Assembly: GCF_016086655.4 (NCBI RefSeq)
Contig: NC_052142.2
Location: 8,188,422-8,252,421, forward strand
DNA from: Lepeophtheirus salmonis
Taxonomy: Eukaryota; Arthropoda; Copepoda; Siphonostomatoida; Caligidae
Reading direction: 5' to 3'
Length of the DNA stretch: 64,000 bases
Shown piece after piece: positions 34,320 to 45,179 of the stretch. How positions within the stretch are numbered: the stretch's first letter is position 1; every line of letters begins with the position of its first letter. Under the pieces are notes generated by a model. That model was not told the DNA's origin, searched no databases, and was given only the letters and a program-made list of their open reading frames with translations. The translations under genes were made by a program, and so were the position numbers.

Positions 34320-35745
34320 CTAACATCTTTATTTTTTTAAATTATTTATCATGAAGATTTTGACTATTGGACGTTTGACATATTTGTTAAAATGTTTATA
34401 ATCAACTACTTTCGGACTCCCTTGCCTCCTTCTTGATTGACGAAAAAAATAGTACTTATACATTCAGTCGGGTTAGAAACTCGTTCAATAATATCATCTT
34501 GAATTAATTTATCGATAACTGCCCTTGCTTTATCGTGTTGAAGTATGTTTATTGAACGTGCAGTCTAAGTTTTATGCACTTTTAAATTTTGAGAGTGATC
34601 CAACTCGATTTTTATAGGTTGTCCAGACATTGGTCTTTCGTCAAAAATGTAACTGAAGATATCTTTAAATTTTTCCATGATTTTATCCATCTCTTCATTT
34701 AAGCATTGAACATTGTTCGCTAAAACATTTGGAAACCCTTCCATGATGACTGATAATCTTTTCAAATCATCTATACCTATGAGAAACTCTCTTTTCATAG
34801 ACGATGTAATTCTAATGTTTAGCATAATACTTTTACCACTTGAATGTGTAACTTCTAGTTGAGCAATTCATTCAATTTTCATATGATAATTACTTGCATT
34901 GAACAACCACTGATTTGTGATGTCCATTTTTTGGAATCTATTTTCTTTTATATAATCATAGGTAGTTATACTCTTGCTCGACTCTGTGTCTGGCAATGCC
35001 ATAACCTTGACATGTGTCAAGCATGCATTGAGACTCGATTGAACTTTCAATTCCATCCTCTTCGAAGACTTCGATCCTTTAACCTGATTTTAAATTTTTG
35101 ATGATGAATAACGTTTTGGACTGTTCACTGTTGAACAGCATCGACTATTGGCCTATATATTGAATTTGGATTTGTCTTAGGAAGACAAATGTCATGGTTT
35201 TCCACATTTGAAACATGTGATTGATTCTCTGCGAGAGCAATCTTTGATATAACTAGTACTTCCGCATCGCTTAAATACCTTTCTTACAATTTTATCCTTT
35301 TTTAAGAAGTTACTTTTAATCTTATAGGATGTATGAGCTATAAGATTCATTGCCCTTTGACATGATGTAGCTGCCTCTTATCCACGACCAGTGTGCTAGA
35401 CTTCTTCTCTTGTAGGATTTTATAAACTTAGTAATTTTTTTCGTACTTCATTGTCTGTAGTTCCATTAACGTACAGAAAACTTGAAAACTTTTGACCCAT
35501 TCAGCTAATTCATGAGGATTATGATCTTTTGTTAAATTGAAAGGAAGAGAAGAGTTGTCAATATGGATAATGTTGTTACTACTACAAGGTTTGGGTGGTT
35601 TATTTAAAGTTGATTTGGCTGGTTTCTCATTCAAAGACATAGTATCTAAAAGCTTCCCCAGTGTCTCTTGATATTTGGTATTGTATTCCTCCAATTGGGT
35701 ATTGTAAACATCTGTTTGATCTGGATCTATATCCATCAATTACAT
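34320..35745 (-). mobile_element. Fragment of a second Ty3-type retroelement (gag knuckles, protease, RT start)
   Basis: In minus-strand order: a gag-like frame at 35739-35428 with FNLTKDHNPHELAEWVKSFQ. Next come two zinc knuckles at about 35190-35280 (RCGSTSYIKDC and CFKCGKP followed by H; the last Cys of the second is lost). Then a retropepsin box at about 34990 reading MALPDTESSKSI. Finally the start of reverse transcriptase at 34825-34380, with DERPMSGQPIKIELDHSQ and, after a gap, ERVSNPTECISTIFFVN and GGKGVRK. Stops, frame changes and the lack of the YxDD region and of LTRs show a truncated dead copy. Its gag differs from that of the element at 32.5-34.3 kb, so they are separate families now lying head to tail. 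Confidence 0.65.
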
Positions 35746-37539
35746 ATATTGTTCCTCCAATGATTCATAGCCTTTTTGAAGACGAATTCTTGCTTCATCT
35801 AGGATTTTTTTTACATTGAGAAGTTTTCTATGCTAATATGGGCTTACACAAACTGTTTACCCTATTGACAACTCTGACAGTAAATTGAGCCTTCTTACTA
35901 GATGATCGCTGCCTTAAGTCATCACCTTGTCCAATCAATTTCACTTAGCAATTCTCATAGCTTAAAATCCACACAAATCTGCAGAATGTTTTCTTTAGTT
36001 AAAGTTTTACTAGATTCTTAACTGTAACTTTCAGTATTACCGTCTGCGCCATGATATGTAATTAATTGCAGTGATTAGTTTTTTGCACTTTGGTATAATT
36101 CTTCACTTCTCGAGTTACTTCTTTATATTGGAATTATTTATACAAGATTAATATATATACGAAAAGGAGTGACTAAGAATAAAATGTATCGCAGCCTGTT
36201 ATGCATAAATAAACACGCAACTCCTCATTTGTGAATCCATTTAAAATAAAAAAATATTACTGACTTCAGATTTTTAATTTGTCTGATTTACTTCATAAAA
36301 TTTTCATTAAAATTTAGAGTAATTTATATATATAAATTTACGATAATGACTTCATCAATCATTGACTCAAGAATGTATCAGCCACACCAGACCTTATATG
36401 AAATCGATGATAACTCCTATGAGAACTGAAGAATGATGAATTCGATATAAAACAAAATAATCATATAAAAACCCAGTGAGAAATAGAAGGAGTTATCATC
36501 TTCTAACTACTTCATTGAACCTCCTGAATCTATTCCTCCTAAAGTTGCATATACTTTGTATTCAACCCTTTGACTCATTGAGTGTCCTTGATATTTAAAA
36601 ACAAATACTCATCTCGGAACACATTAATAAATGGTATCAATTCCATTTATCAGGACAAATTCATGATCTACAGTCCTTACGGACTATGGAGATGTTCGTT
36701 GATTCAGTTTCATAACCATAATAAAAAAGAGGAACAATTTTTTTTCTCCATCATAATAAATGAATATGACATAGATCATATTGAAGAAAAAGTCCAAAAC
36801 TTTCAATTTCTATAGCGGATTGTGAGAAATACTTCAACATAATAAGGGGAATTGAACACCGTGCAAGTCTTTTGACCATACACCTCTTCAACCTAATGAT
36901 CCTTCATTAAAAAAAATTGATTCTAACTCATTTTTTCGAGAATGAAGGAAATGCATGATTAAAGTTAGGTGGACTAATTCTAAGGACAGTATTAGTTAAT
37001 CTTAAGAGGGAAATTATGTGAATCTGAAAAATTTGCAAACAATAATCTGTGTTAATAATTTTTTGTAAGTAGTGAAGTTGTTCATTATAGTTGAATGCAG
37101 TTTCCATCGACCTGAACTCAATATAAGATTTTATCGCTATATGATCAGATATACAGAGGGGGTAACAAAAGTTTGTAGTAACATGACTAAATTACAAAAC
37201 ATGGTTTATTTTGAATTAAGAAAAGACAATGAAATACCAATTATGAGATGATTAAATACTACATTTAACTAATATTTTTTTAATATGTCCTCCTTCACAA
37301 TCAATAATGGAGTCAAAAGGGCTGTGAAAATATTAACACCACTTGACAATAAATGATATACATGATATACGACGCCATATTCATAAATCACTCTAAATTG
37401 AAAATAAAAAGAATCAACATGTAAGTGAATAAACCAAACATGTAATCGTTAAGACAAAAATGTGATAATGTAAATTTTTATTAAGCAAAAAAAATATTCA
37501 AATTAAATCACTTCGAATTGTTTAATTTTAGATTTTTTT
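35746..37539. other. Intron sequence without recognised gene
   Basis: The part next to 35745 may be 5' sequence of the retroelement fragment, but no LTR could be matched. The open frame at 36582-36815 shows no likeness to known families. Confidence 0.35.
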
Positions 37540-39150
37540 AATTCCTGGCGTAAGTCTTTCCGTTGATCATAGCTTCATATGAGTAATGAAAAGGGGGTTA
37601 GCAAAGTCCGTTTCATTCGCTGTCCCACCATCTTGCAAGTATGTTTTGAACAATTCCGCGATTACCGACATTGAAGATTATGGGGTTAGATTTTTGGATT
37701 ACTGGTAAATTTCTCGAGTGCTTCTTTTAAATATGAGCTCCGAAAGTGAAATGGGGTTATCCTAGGGTATATTTTGCACAAACATTTAATTATTTCCTGA
37801 ATAGTTGCCAATGTCGTCTGCATTTCTTTAATAAATATTAAGCATTTATTACGGAAGCTTCAGCATGACTGTTAAGAACGATTACTACATCTATAGTGCC
37901 TCTACACGTATAAGTTTATATATTGGTAAATATATTTTCTTTTTTTCAGGATTGTAAGGTGAAAAGGTATAATAAACAATTCAATTATCTCTGTAAAAGT
38001 TGTTGAATTATTGGCAAAATTGGTGTCCCTTAGCCGAGCGTATATACATTGGATATCTGAAGGAGAAAAAAATACACTGTAATAATCATTGTGATGTATT
38101 TTATTGTTGTCAAACGTAATTTTTCAACGTAAAGGACGTATGTCAACTATTACTAGGTATTACTTTCCATAAGAAAAATTGCTCAGCATTTATTTTCAGT
38201 ACATGATGATTTGGAAAGTCGAAGTTGTCGACAGTCGTTGCCATTTTCTACCATAGTTATTACCTCATTGGACTTACCCAGCCAAAAATAAAATTAGTAA
38301 GCAAGTTTTCGTGCACAGCTAACACCGGCATGTATTTCTTTAAGGATAAACTTTTTGAATGTCTTTGGTCCTGTCATCGTAAACTAATAGACCATTAAAA
38401 TAGGTGATATTACCCAAATTGATGAGAATCGTCGTGCTGGATGTTCTTAATGTCAAATATAAAATTTACGTTAAAATCTGTATTTTGAATAATAATTTCT
38501 GCCCTCTGTGTTGACGAAATGTTATCTATCCTGACAATTTGACTTGAGGTTTTCTTCCTAATTTGACAAACTTGAGTAATGTGTATATTTTTGCAGCAAT
38601 TTGGCATTTTGTTGCCCAGTGATACATTTATTTACTTTATGAAATTTAAAACCACATTTAGAATTTTTTTTCTATTTTTTTAGCTAAAAATGATGCCTTA
38701 TTAGAGGCCTGTTTATGTTGAAACTTTTTTCTTTTGCGTACAGAGTTGTTATAAGCTTCAACAGCTCTCTAGAACTTCCAACATGTTTTCGAGAAAACAC
38801 GTAATAGCTTTTTAAATTTCATTTTTTAACTCCTTGTTTGTAGAGAAATAAATTGTAAGCATGAAGTTCCAGCCTTCTAAATTAAGTTCTAATTCGCTAT
38901 TCAGCTGCATTAAATTGATGCGGGGAACTCATTTGTGAAAATTTGGGTACTTTTTTTTTAAATTTTAGCTTCAGAATCTCAATTAGAGAAATTACATGCG
39001 AATTATTTTAGTCCTTAAAAATGAGAGTCGAATGGACACATTCAAAAAAATTAGGCATGCTGAATGGATATCTCAGAGAGATTTGTTTACGGAATTTGTG
39101 ATACGACGTTAATTCTTGAGTCCATAGCTTAATTCAAACACGGTTATTAT
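37540..39150 (-). mobile_element. Ty3/Mag-like retroelement remnant: gag knuckles joined to integrase
   Basis: Minus strand, from high to low coordinates. A gag tail at about 38790-38690 has RAVEAYNNSVRKRKKFQHKQ. A double knuckle at 38690-38540 reads CGFKFHKVNKC and then CCKNIHITQVC, the CxxH-type first knuckle being typical of Mag-like elements. Near 38400-38240 follow GLLVYDDRTKDIQKV and EIHAGVSCARKLAY with FYFWLGKSNEVITMVENG, which match the His-Cys zinc domain of integrase. At 38080-37960 the text IYARLRDTNFAN recalls the integrase core. The reverse transcriptase and RNase H are absent between knuckles and integrase. There are many stops. No LTRs were recognised. Confidence 0.55.
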
Positions 39151-40379
39151 CTAAACTCAATTTTACGGGCCATAATTATTTTTTTTTTGTTTTGGTCCAA
39201 TGGCTGCGTGTTTAATTGTCTTATGGGCTGCAACATTATTTTCTTGGATGAAACATTCAATACAAAACTAACAAAGGCCAACATCTTTCCAGAATAAGTT
39301 GTCAGATCAATAGTGATTTCCGTCGTAGGAGTTTCATTTGTTAATGAATAAAAAAAAATTGGGCTGCTTTCTCTAGGATGTCAATAATTTTAGATACTTT
39401 CTATTCTACATGTAATTAGTTTGTTACTTTCGAGGTTGGGCTTTTTAATGAGTAAATTAGTTAATTTCTGTAGTATTGTAATTCCTTTAGTTACTCATCA
39501 TTTATGGCTGTAGGAACTCCTCCTTTACAGATCTATATTCTCACCCATCTTGTAGGTGGAGGATTTCTTGTATGTCAGGAGAGGACGGCAGTGTTAGCAT
39601 TTAAGGGAAGAGTTACTTACTAAATGCAGGTGCAGTAGAAGGCGTAAATTGTGAATCCAATCGGATGTGAAGTCACTCAACTTGTATTAATTAAGATAAT
39701 TATTGAAGAAAAGTCTGTAGAAGGATGTCCAGAATCATTTCAATTCGAATACTATGAGTGGACATTCAATAGTGAACTCTGGATTTGTTTTTTAGGGGTT
39801 AGATTGACCAACGACTGCGCCACGTACAGATATATTCATAAATAATTGATTTTATTATCTTACCTAGGTGAGACATTTCTATGAACATTTTATAGATAAA
39901 CAGGGTAACAAGTATAATACCGTCTATTCCAGATATTCCCAAACTGTTTAGTAAAAATACGTTCTTACTACATTATGCATATTTCATAATCAATGTAGCA
40001 AGTCAGTCTATTTTTATTTAAAAAATAAGGTAATTTTAAGGTACATTATTAATCTTAAAGCTATAGCCCTTTTTTATGTTGCTTTAATTGGTCAGATGGA
40101 GTTGTACTGATGAAGCATAAGTAAACATTATAGTAGGACGTTTACTTTATGGGACCTAGGAATCTTTTTTGAAGTCTATAGACATTTACACTATGTATAT
40201 TTCTTTCTGTAACTGAGGTGCAAAGCTATACACATTGAGTTATAGAGAATAAATTCTGCCTAGTGCATTGTCTATTGAACTACGTCGGTAGTATGAATTT
40301 ATAAGCATCTGGATAACAAATAACCACGGAACCTTTTCAATCCAACTTGCTTATACTATCAACAAACTTTTTTGAACTT
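39151..40379. other. AT-rich intron sequence
   Basis: May include 5' sequence of the Mag-like remnant. The open frame at 39651-39845 is unassigned. No gene can be supported. Confidence 0.35.
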
Positions 40380-41835
40380 CAGTCTCTACTTAAAGTTGAA
40401 TTGATTGAATTGCATACGCACGCAAAACTTCTACCTTTTTTATTATTATTGCACTTCCCTTCATTTTTATTTATTTTTAAATTTACAATCTAAGGATCAA
40501 AGTAATAATAAAAAGGATGAAGATATGAGTACTAAATGAGTGATTAAACACTTCAAGGAACTTCAAATATATTTAGAGATACTCTACTTTGTCGTTTCAT
40601 TAGTTATTATTCTGAGAATATGGTTCATAATGAATTACAATTTCATGGAGTGTTACGTTTTCAAATCTACTGGAACGGATAAAAAACTTCTAAGTCAATT
40701 ATACGTAGTATATCTTCATTAAACATTTTGCTAATAAATACTTTCGTTATACCCTCAAAAATCATAATAAAGTAGGCAGCTGAAAATCACATCAGTATTT
40801 TAAACAATGATCCCATAAGTCTTTCTTTCCCTCCCCCCTTTCTCCTTGCATGCGTTTTTCCCTACAGAATTATCAACTTTACTCATACATTTACTCAGCT
40901 GTGTCTTTTAGTTTTTAATTTAGATTAGTACAAAAAAAACAAAAAAAAACTTAAGGAAATTAAAAAAAAGAGGTGGTGCAAATGAAATTGGAGCTGTTTC
41001 AGCGATTTAATCTTCAAATCCGATGTTGAAAAGTTTAAACCATATCATTATGAGGTAATTAAATGCAATTTGAACTAAAATGGAAACAGGTGGAGAGCGC
41101 AAAACCTCCGCTGTAAATTGAAATAAGTTATGTATCTCAATTTGTTCTAAAGCTATGATTAATTATACCTTTTTTACGTTTTGTGATATCTTGACCATCG
41201 AACTTAACTTCTCAAAACTTAATAGCCTCTCAATGTGACCAAATATAGCCTTTGTACCAAGTTTGATCAAAATCAATTAGTAACTATTCCTTTAGTCCTG
41301 GCGACAAACAAACAAACAGAAGCAAAAAAATACCTCCGTTCAACTTTGTTGTTTATGTAATTACTGTTACGTCGTATAAAAAATGTAGAAGAGAAACAAA
41401 AAAATTACTGATTATTTTTTTACATTGAAATTTAAGTATGATTCTTTGTCAGGAATTAAAGGATTCTTTTCATTACATCCACCAAAGGAGGACTATACAC
41501 ATAAACTGTGCACTCATTTTCAGAATATACATAGGCTTGCAATTAAATAATTTCATTTATTATTTCTACGTGGACAAAAAAAACACATTTGATTTCAACA
41601 GATTATGGCCCTGGGTAGTGATTTAATTAATTATTCCAACAAATGACTTTTTTATTTTGTGAATCTATCTCTTGTATACATGAAAAACGTTTGTTAGCTA
41701 GGAGTATCCGATTTATTCGTCTGCTTGCCTCAATTTGCCTGTTTCTTCTGAAAAAGTTCTTAGATGAGTTTCCACTGGCTCTCCTCACCTTCATTTAGGT
41801 GGTAATGTAAAAGAACTTGAATTTTCGGAATTTAT
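40380..41835 (+). repeat. Interspersed repeat R1, copy 1, with R2 inserted
   Basis: Most clearly from 40955 on, this aligns with 58174-58760: g.aaattg.a.c.g.ttcagc..ttaat, tattatttctacgtg, gattt.atcag-like and ctggctct.ctcaccttca blocks occur in the same order. Copy 1 has R2 copy 2 at 40557-40881 inside it and an extra 41085-41335 segment. That segment ends in caaacaaacaaacagaagc after a tttgatcaaaatcaattagt stretch, reminiscent of SINE or LINE 3' tails. Confidence 0.55.
40557..40881 (+). repeat. Interspersed repeat R2, copy 2
   Basis: Partner of 30102-30360. It carries about 60 extra bases after ttttcaaat that copy 1 lacks. It splits the R1 repeat, so it inserted later. Confidence 0.75.
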
Positions 41836-42130
41836 TTAATTAGCAAACAAGGAATTACTCACGAAGGAAGGTAAAGAGCTCACATTGTTTTGTATTAGGA
41901 TTGGACGAAAGCCGAGATATTTTTTGTTTAGAGTAATTGTTTTATATCTCTTAAATAAAGGCAAATACAAGAAACAACATCTATCAATGATTTATTCTCA
42001 AACAATTCATAGAAATCTTTTGATCTCTTGTGCATTTGAAGGAAATATCAATGTGTTAATATCTTGTTGTAAATTTCTATGCATTTCTGAATTATACACT
42101 CTTAACTCATACTATTAGGATATCAAGAGG

Positions 42131-42520
42131 TTTTATGATCTATTTCTTTCCTACGATGAAGAAGTGATGCCTCTTTATCTTTACTTCATAGATGACACTT
42201 GGAGTTCAGAGACCGGTGAACCTACCCCTCGTGACATTTTCCGGCCATACTCTTCCCGATAACGAGTGCTTATTGATACGGGAGATTCCAAATCTATTAT
42301 TTTGGAACATATGGTCTCATACTCAATTCTAAACTCGTAGCCGAAGGGATTGGTCTTCGCTCAGGAGTCGTAAGTCCATATCACAGAGGAATTGAGCACG
42401 ACAATATCGATAGAACATGAAGAACGAATTCTACATGGACTTACGTAGTTGCTAATATGCCAGATTATTATCTTATTGGCGAAGTGTTTATAATAGTACT
42501 GTTATTACTATCTTGATAAA
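42131..42520 (+). pseudogene. Retropepsin-like fragment of an LTR element
   Basis: The plus-strand frame near 42262-42300 reads RVLIDTGDSKSIILEHMV, with the D-T-G active-site triplet and the following S-x-x-I expected of retroviral-type aspartyl proteases. About 150 bases on, another frame reads TWTYVVANMPDYYLIGEVF, which resembles the ANMPDYDLIIG-like second half of such proteases. Stops and a frame change separate the two. It is the only clear LTR-element piece on the plus strand in this intron and lies 200 bases from the M13 catalytic exon. Neighbouring gag or RT was not recognised. Confidence 0.45.
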
Positions 42521-42732
42521 ACATAAATATCTTTATTAAAATAAAAAATGTATTATTATTAATTAATCTGAATAATCATTTAAAAAAAATAATAACTTAT
42601 TAAAAGACAAGAAAAAATTGTCTTAGTTCTTTGACTATTTTTAGACCGATTTAACTCAAAAATCAAAAATAAATAAATACATAATTAAATTAATTACTGA
42701 TACATTTAAAATTTAAATCGATATTTTAATAC

Positions 42733-43015
42733 CTTTATCATCAAATCCATGAGTTATTTCATGTCCAATTACTACACCAATACCTCCGTAGTTTAGTGAT
42801 TTAGGAAAATGCTGTGAATAAAATAGAGGCTGCAGAATACCAGCAGGAAAGACAATATCATTTTTATTCGGATTATAAAATGCATTGACAACTGCCGGTT
42901 CGGTTTGCCATTTATCCTTATCAACAGCGAGTCTTAATTTTCGTTGATTGTTTGAAGCTTCAAATCGAAGAATATTGAATAAATTGTCTAAAAAGTTGAC
43001 TGGAGTGATGCTTAG
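42733..43015 (-). CDS. M13 metallopeptidase, exon carrying the HExxH zinc site
   Basis: Visible residues 211-304 plus the first base of codon 305. This is the catalytic exon. It contains VVNAFYNP (the substrate-binding Asn-Ala-Phe/Tyr element of M13 enzymes), the DIVFPAGILQ strand, NYGGIGVVIGHEITHGFDD, and thus the zinc-binding and catalytic HEITH motif at visible residues 295-299. All residues needed for zinc binding by the two His and catalysis by Glu are present. The acceptor is attttttaaag and the donor is aag|gtatt. Codon 305 (Gly) is split G|GT across the 10.8-kb intron to the exon at 31723-31919. Placement and sequence agree closely with the Peptidase_M13 domain, so the assignment is firm. 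Confidence 0.95.
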
Positions 43016-43065
43016 CTTTAAAAAAATTATATAAAATTATATATATATACAAGCTAAAAATAAAC

Positions 43066-43480
43066 GGATATTTTGAATACATTTTCATATTCTTGATTAA
43101 GACGTGTTTTATTCGTGATGTATTCAGGATAACCAATCCTTTCATTCATTGAGTTGGCTTTATCTTTGGCAACAAGTCTTGTTTCTTCATCCATCCATTC
43201 ATTTTCTTCCAATAAGTCATTGAAGGCTTCCCTGATATCATGAATCATTGAAAGGGCAATTTCCTTGCTATCATAGTTAAAATTATCTCTAATAAATAAT
43301 GCTCCAACTGCCATTCCCATTTTTTTATTGGCCCAATCAACACATTTATGCCATCTTATTCGGCCTGTCAATACACCCAAAAGGACACGGCGAAACTCCG
43401 CTCTGGTAGATTCATATTGAGGTGGAAGATGAGGCATCAATTCCAAAACTGTCCTCCATATCATATAATTATGAATTATT
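43066..43480 (-). CDS. M13 metallopeptidase, exon with C-terminal part of M13_N domain
   Basis: Visible residues 72-210. The acceptor is tgcttatttcag and the donor is tccgtttat; the exon enters in phase 2 and leaves in phase 0. Family landmarks in order are NYMIWRTVLELMPHLP, the FRRVLLG..R..W..CV block, an ALFIRDNF segment, the acidic helix ENEWMDEETR and NERIGYPEYI. ITNKT is a possible N-glycosylation sequon, which fits an extracellular domain. The frame is open throughout, in contrast to every transposon-derived segment nearby. Reading on past the donor hits a stop (gtt tat ttt tag), which supports splicing at this point. The next exon follows after only 50 bp. Confidence 0.93.
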
Positions 43481-44810
43481 CTGAAATAAGCAACAATTTG
43501 ATAATAATATTAATGGTAAGTCATATGTTTGGCAAATAGTTTGGATAGCAGTTAAATTATATAATAAAAATTGATATAGAGAAAACACATTTTTTTTTTT
43601 CTTCAGAATAATGAATATATTAATATTCAGACTCGTTACCAACCCAACGGGTAAAATGAATTAAAGAAAAGGGACTGCTGAAAAGGTATAATTTAAAAAA
43701 GTATATTATTGCGACGGTTTTTGTTGAAGAATTCTAGTTTAAACTTATAATTTTCAAATTAATCTTACAGCTGAAAATTTAGTGATGAACAAGGATGGGC
43801 AAAACGTAGAAAAATATAACAGGTTAAGATTAGAAAAGGTTAAAAAATTGGTGGTATTATTCTTTTTTGAAATTATGTTCCTTTTTTTTATTGATTGTCG
43901 CGGTCATAATATTTCTCTCTAATTAGATGAATTTCCACCCACTTTTAAATTTTTACAAATGCATTAATTATCTTAGTAATATAGGTGTATGTTTTAATGT
44001 AAGTCTATGATTTTTCCCTGTACAATTGCTATTTTAAATGTTGAAGGTTCTCCCATCTATAGCAGTATGGAGTTCATGAGACTTATCATGAGAATAATCA
44101 CAAATACTTTTTATTTGCCACAATAAAGTATGTGATTGATAAAAAAAATAATCAAACACATTATTTACTTCATTCCTTCAAGTAGGAGAAAAAGAAAAAT
44201 AATCTTAACTGCATGCATAATTATTCCATGTGTCTATAATTCCATGATGTAGATTTTGTGCCCCCCTGCAAAAAAAAAATATATATACAAATTTATGAAA
44301 CAAGCAGGTAATGGTCGTAATTCACTAGTACCATAAGGTTTGCTTTTCTCCTCGCACCCTACCAGATGTTCTTCCCTTGTAATGAAATAATTTAAGGTAA
44401 ATGATCAATTATCAAAAGGCACTTCAAGGCATGATTTCAAATATACTAAATATTACATATTTCCAAGATACTGAATGTAGACGATATTGAGTTTGAATTG
44501 TATATAGAGAGTTTAAGACTTACTGAAATAAAGGATCTTTTGGGCTTTATCAGACAAAATTGAGAAGAACAGAATCAAATCGACATATAATATGTAAAAC
44601 ATAATGTATAAAATCTAGTTTAATCATGTACTTATAATGAAACTCTGTCCTATTGAATTGAAAGCCTTTTTATTATATAACAATATAGTAGCAAATTTAT
44701 TTCCCATTTAATTCGCTTTCTCGATACTATCTTGATGAGATCTTTGGATAACTTCAAATAAGATAATTTATTTCCATCATTAACAGGCCATCTACCCCCT
44801 GTATAATTAC
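43481..44810. other. AT-rich intron sequence
   Basis: No gene or repeat is recognised. Confidence 0.4.
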
Positions 44811-44817
44811 CCTTTCA

Positions 44818-44975
44818 TTACAGAAGGCAATTTGAGGTAAAATGTGTTAAAATTCGAGCTAACCCCTTTGGTGGACCTATATAGGGAGCTTCAAGTTGCC
44901 CTTTGACACGGATAACTCGAATCAAAACATGATTGGCTTGTTTGAGACGATTTGAATTATAACTAAGGTTGATAA
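44818..44975 (-). pseudogene. Integrase C-terminal domain remnant
   Basis: The minus-strand frame reads RLKQANHVLIRVIRVKGQLE and then APYIGPPKGLARILTHFT before a stop at 44818. The pattern G/A-(D/N)-HV-x-(I/V)R-...-K-x-x-LEAPY-x-GP-(F/Y/P)-x-V-x-R is that of the barrel at the end of Ty3- or Pao-type integrases. Only about 45 codons remain. The rest of the open frame to 45075 is sequence of the adjoining repeat copy, so its ATG is not a start. Confidence 0.5.
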
Positions 44976-45170
44976 TTTTGGTAAGAATAGAAAAGCGTGC
45001 GAGGAGAAGAGAAGAAATACTTATGGCATAATTGATTAAATAATATACATCTTCTTCTATAAAGAACGTTATCATTCCCGCCCTTATTATTCAATATAAA
45101 TATAATGTTAGATGCTGATAGTCGATAGAGAACTGAATAAAATGCCTAAAGTAACGTCGCCTTCTGTCTG
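44957..45170 (+). repeat. Second copy of the 5' part of the CGGBP1/hAT-like element
   Basis: Almost identical to 28517-28740, including gtaagaatagaaaagcgtgc, the atacttatggca segment and atgcctaaagtaacgtcgcc. Similarity ends a few codons after that ATG, where the coding part of the other copy begins. It is a 3'-truncated copy or a solo promoter/leader segment. Confidence 0.8.
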
Positions 45171-45179
45171 GAAATTTCG

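Noticed and set aside
43348..43539. Plus-strand 63-codon frame as a gene
   Set aside because: It is antisense to the M13 exon at 43066-43480.
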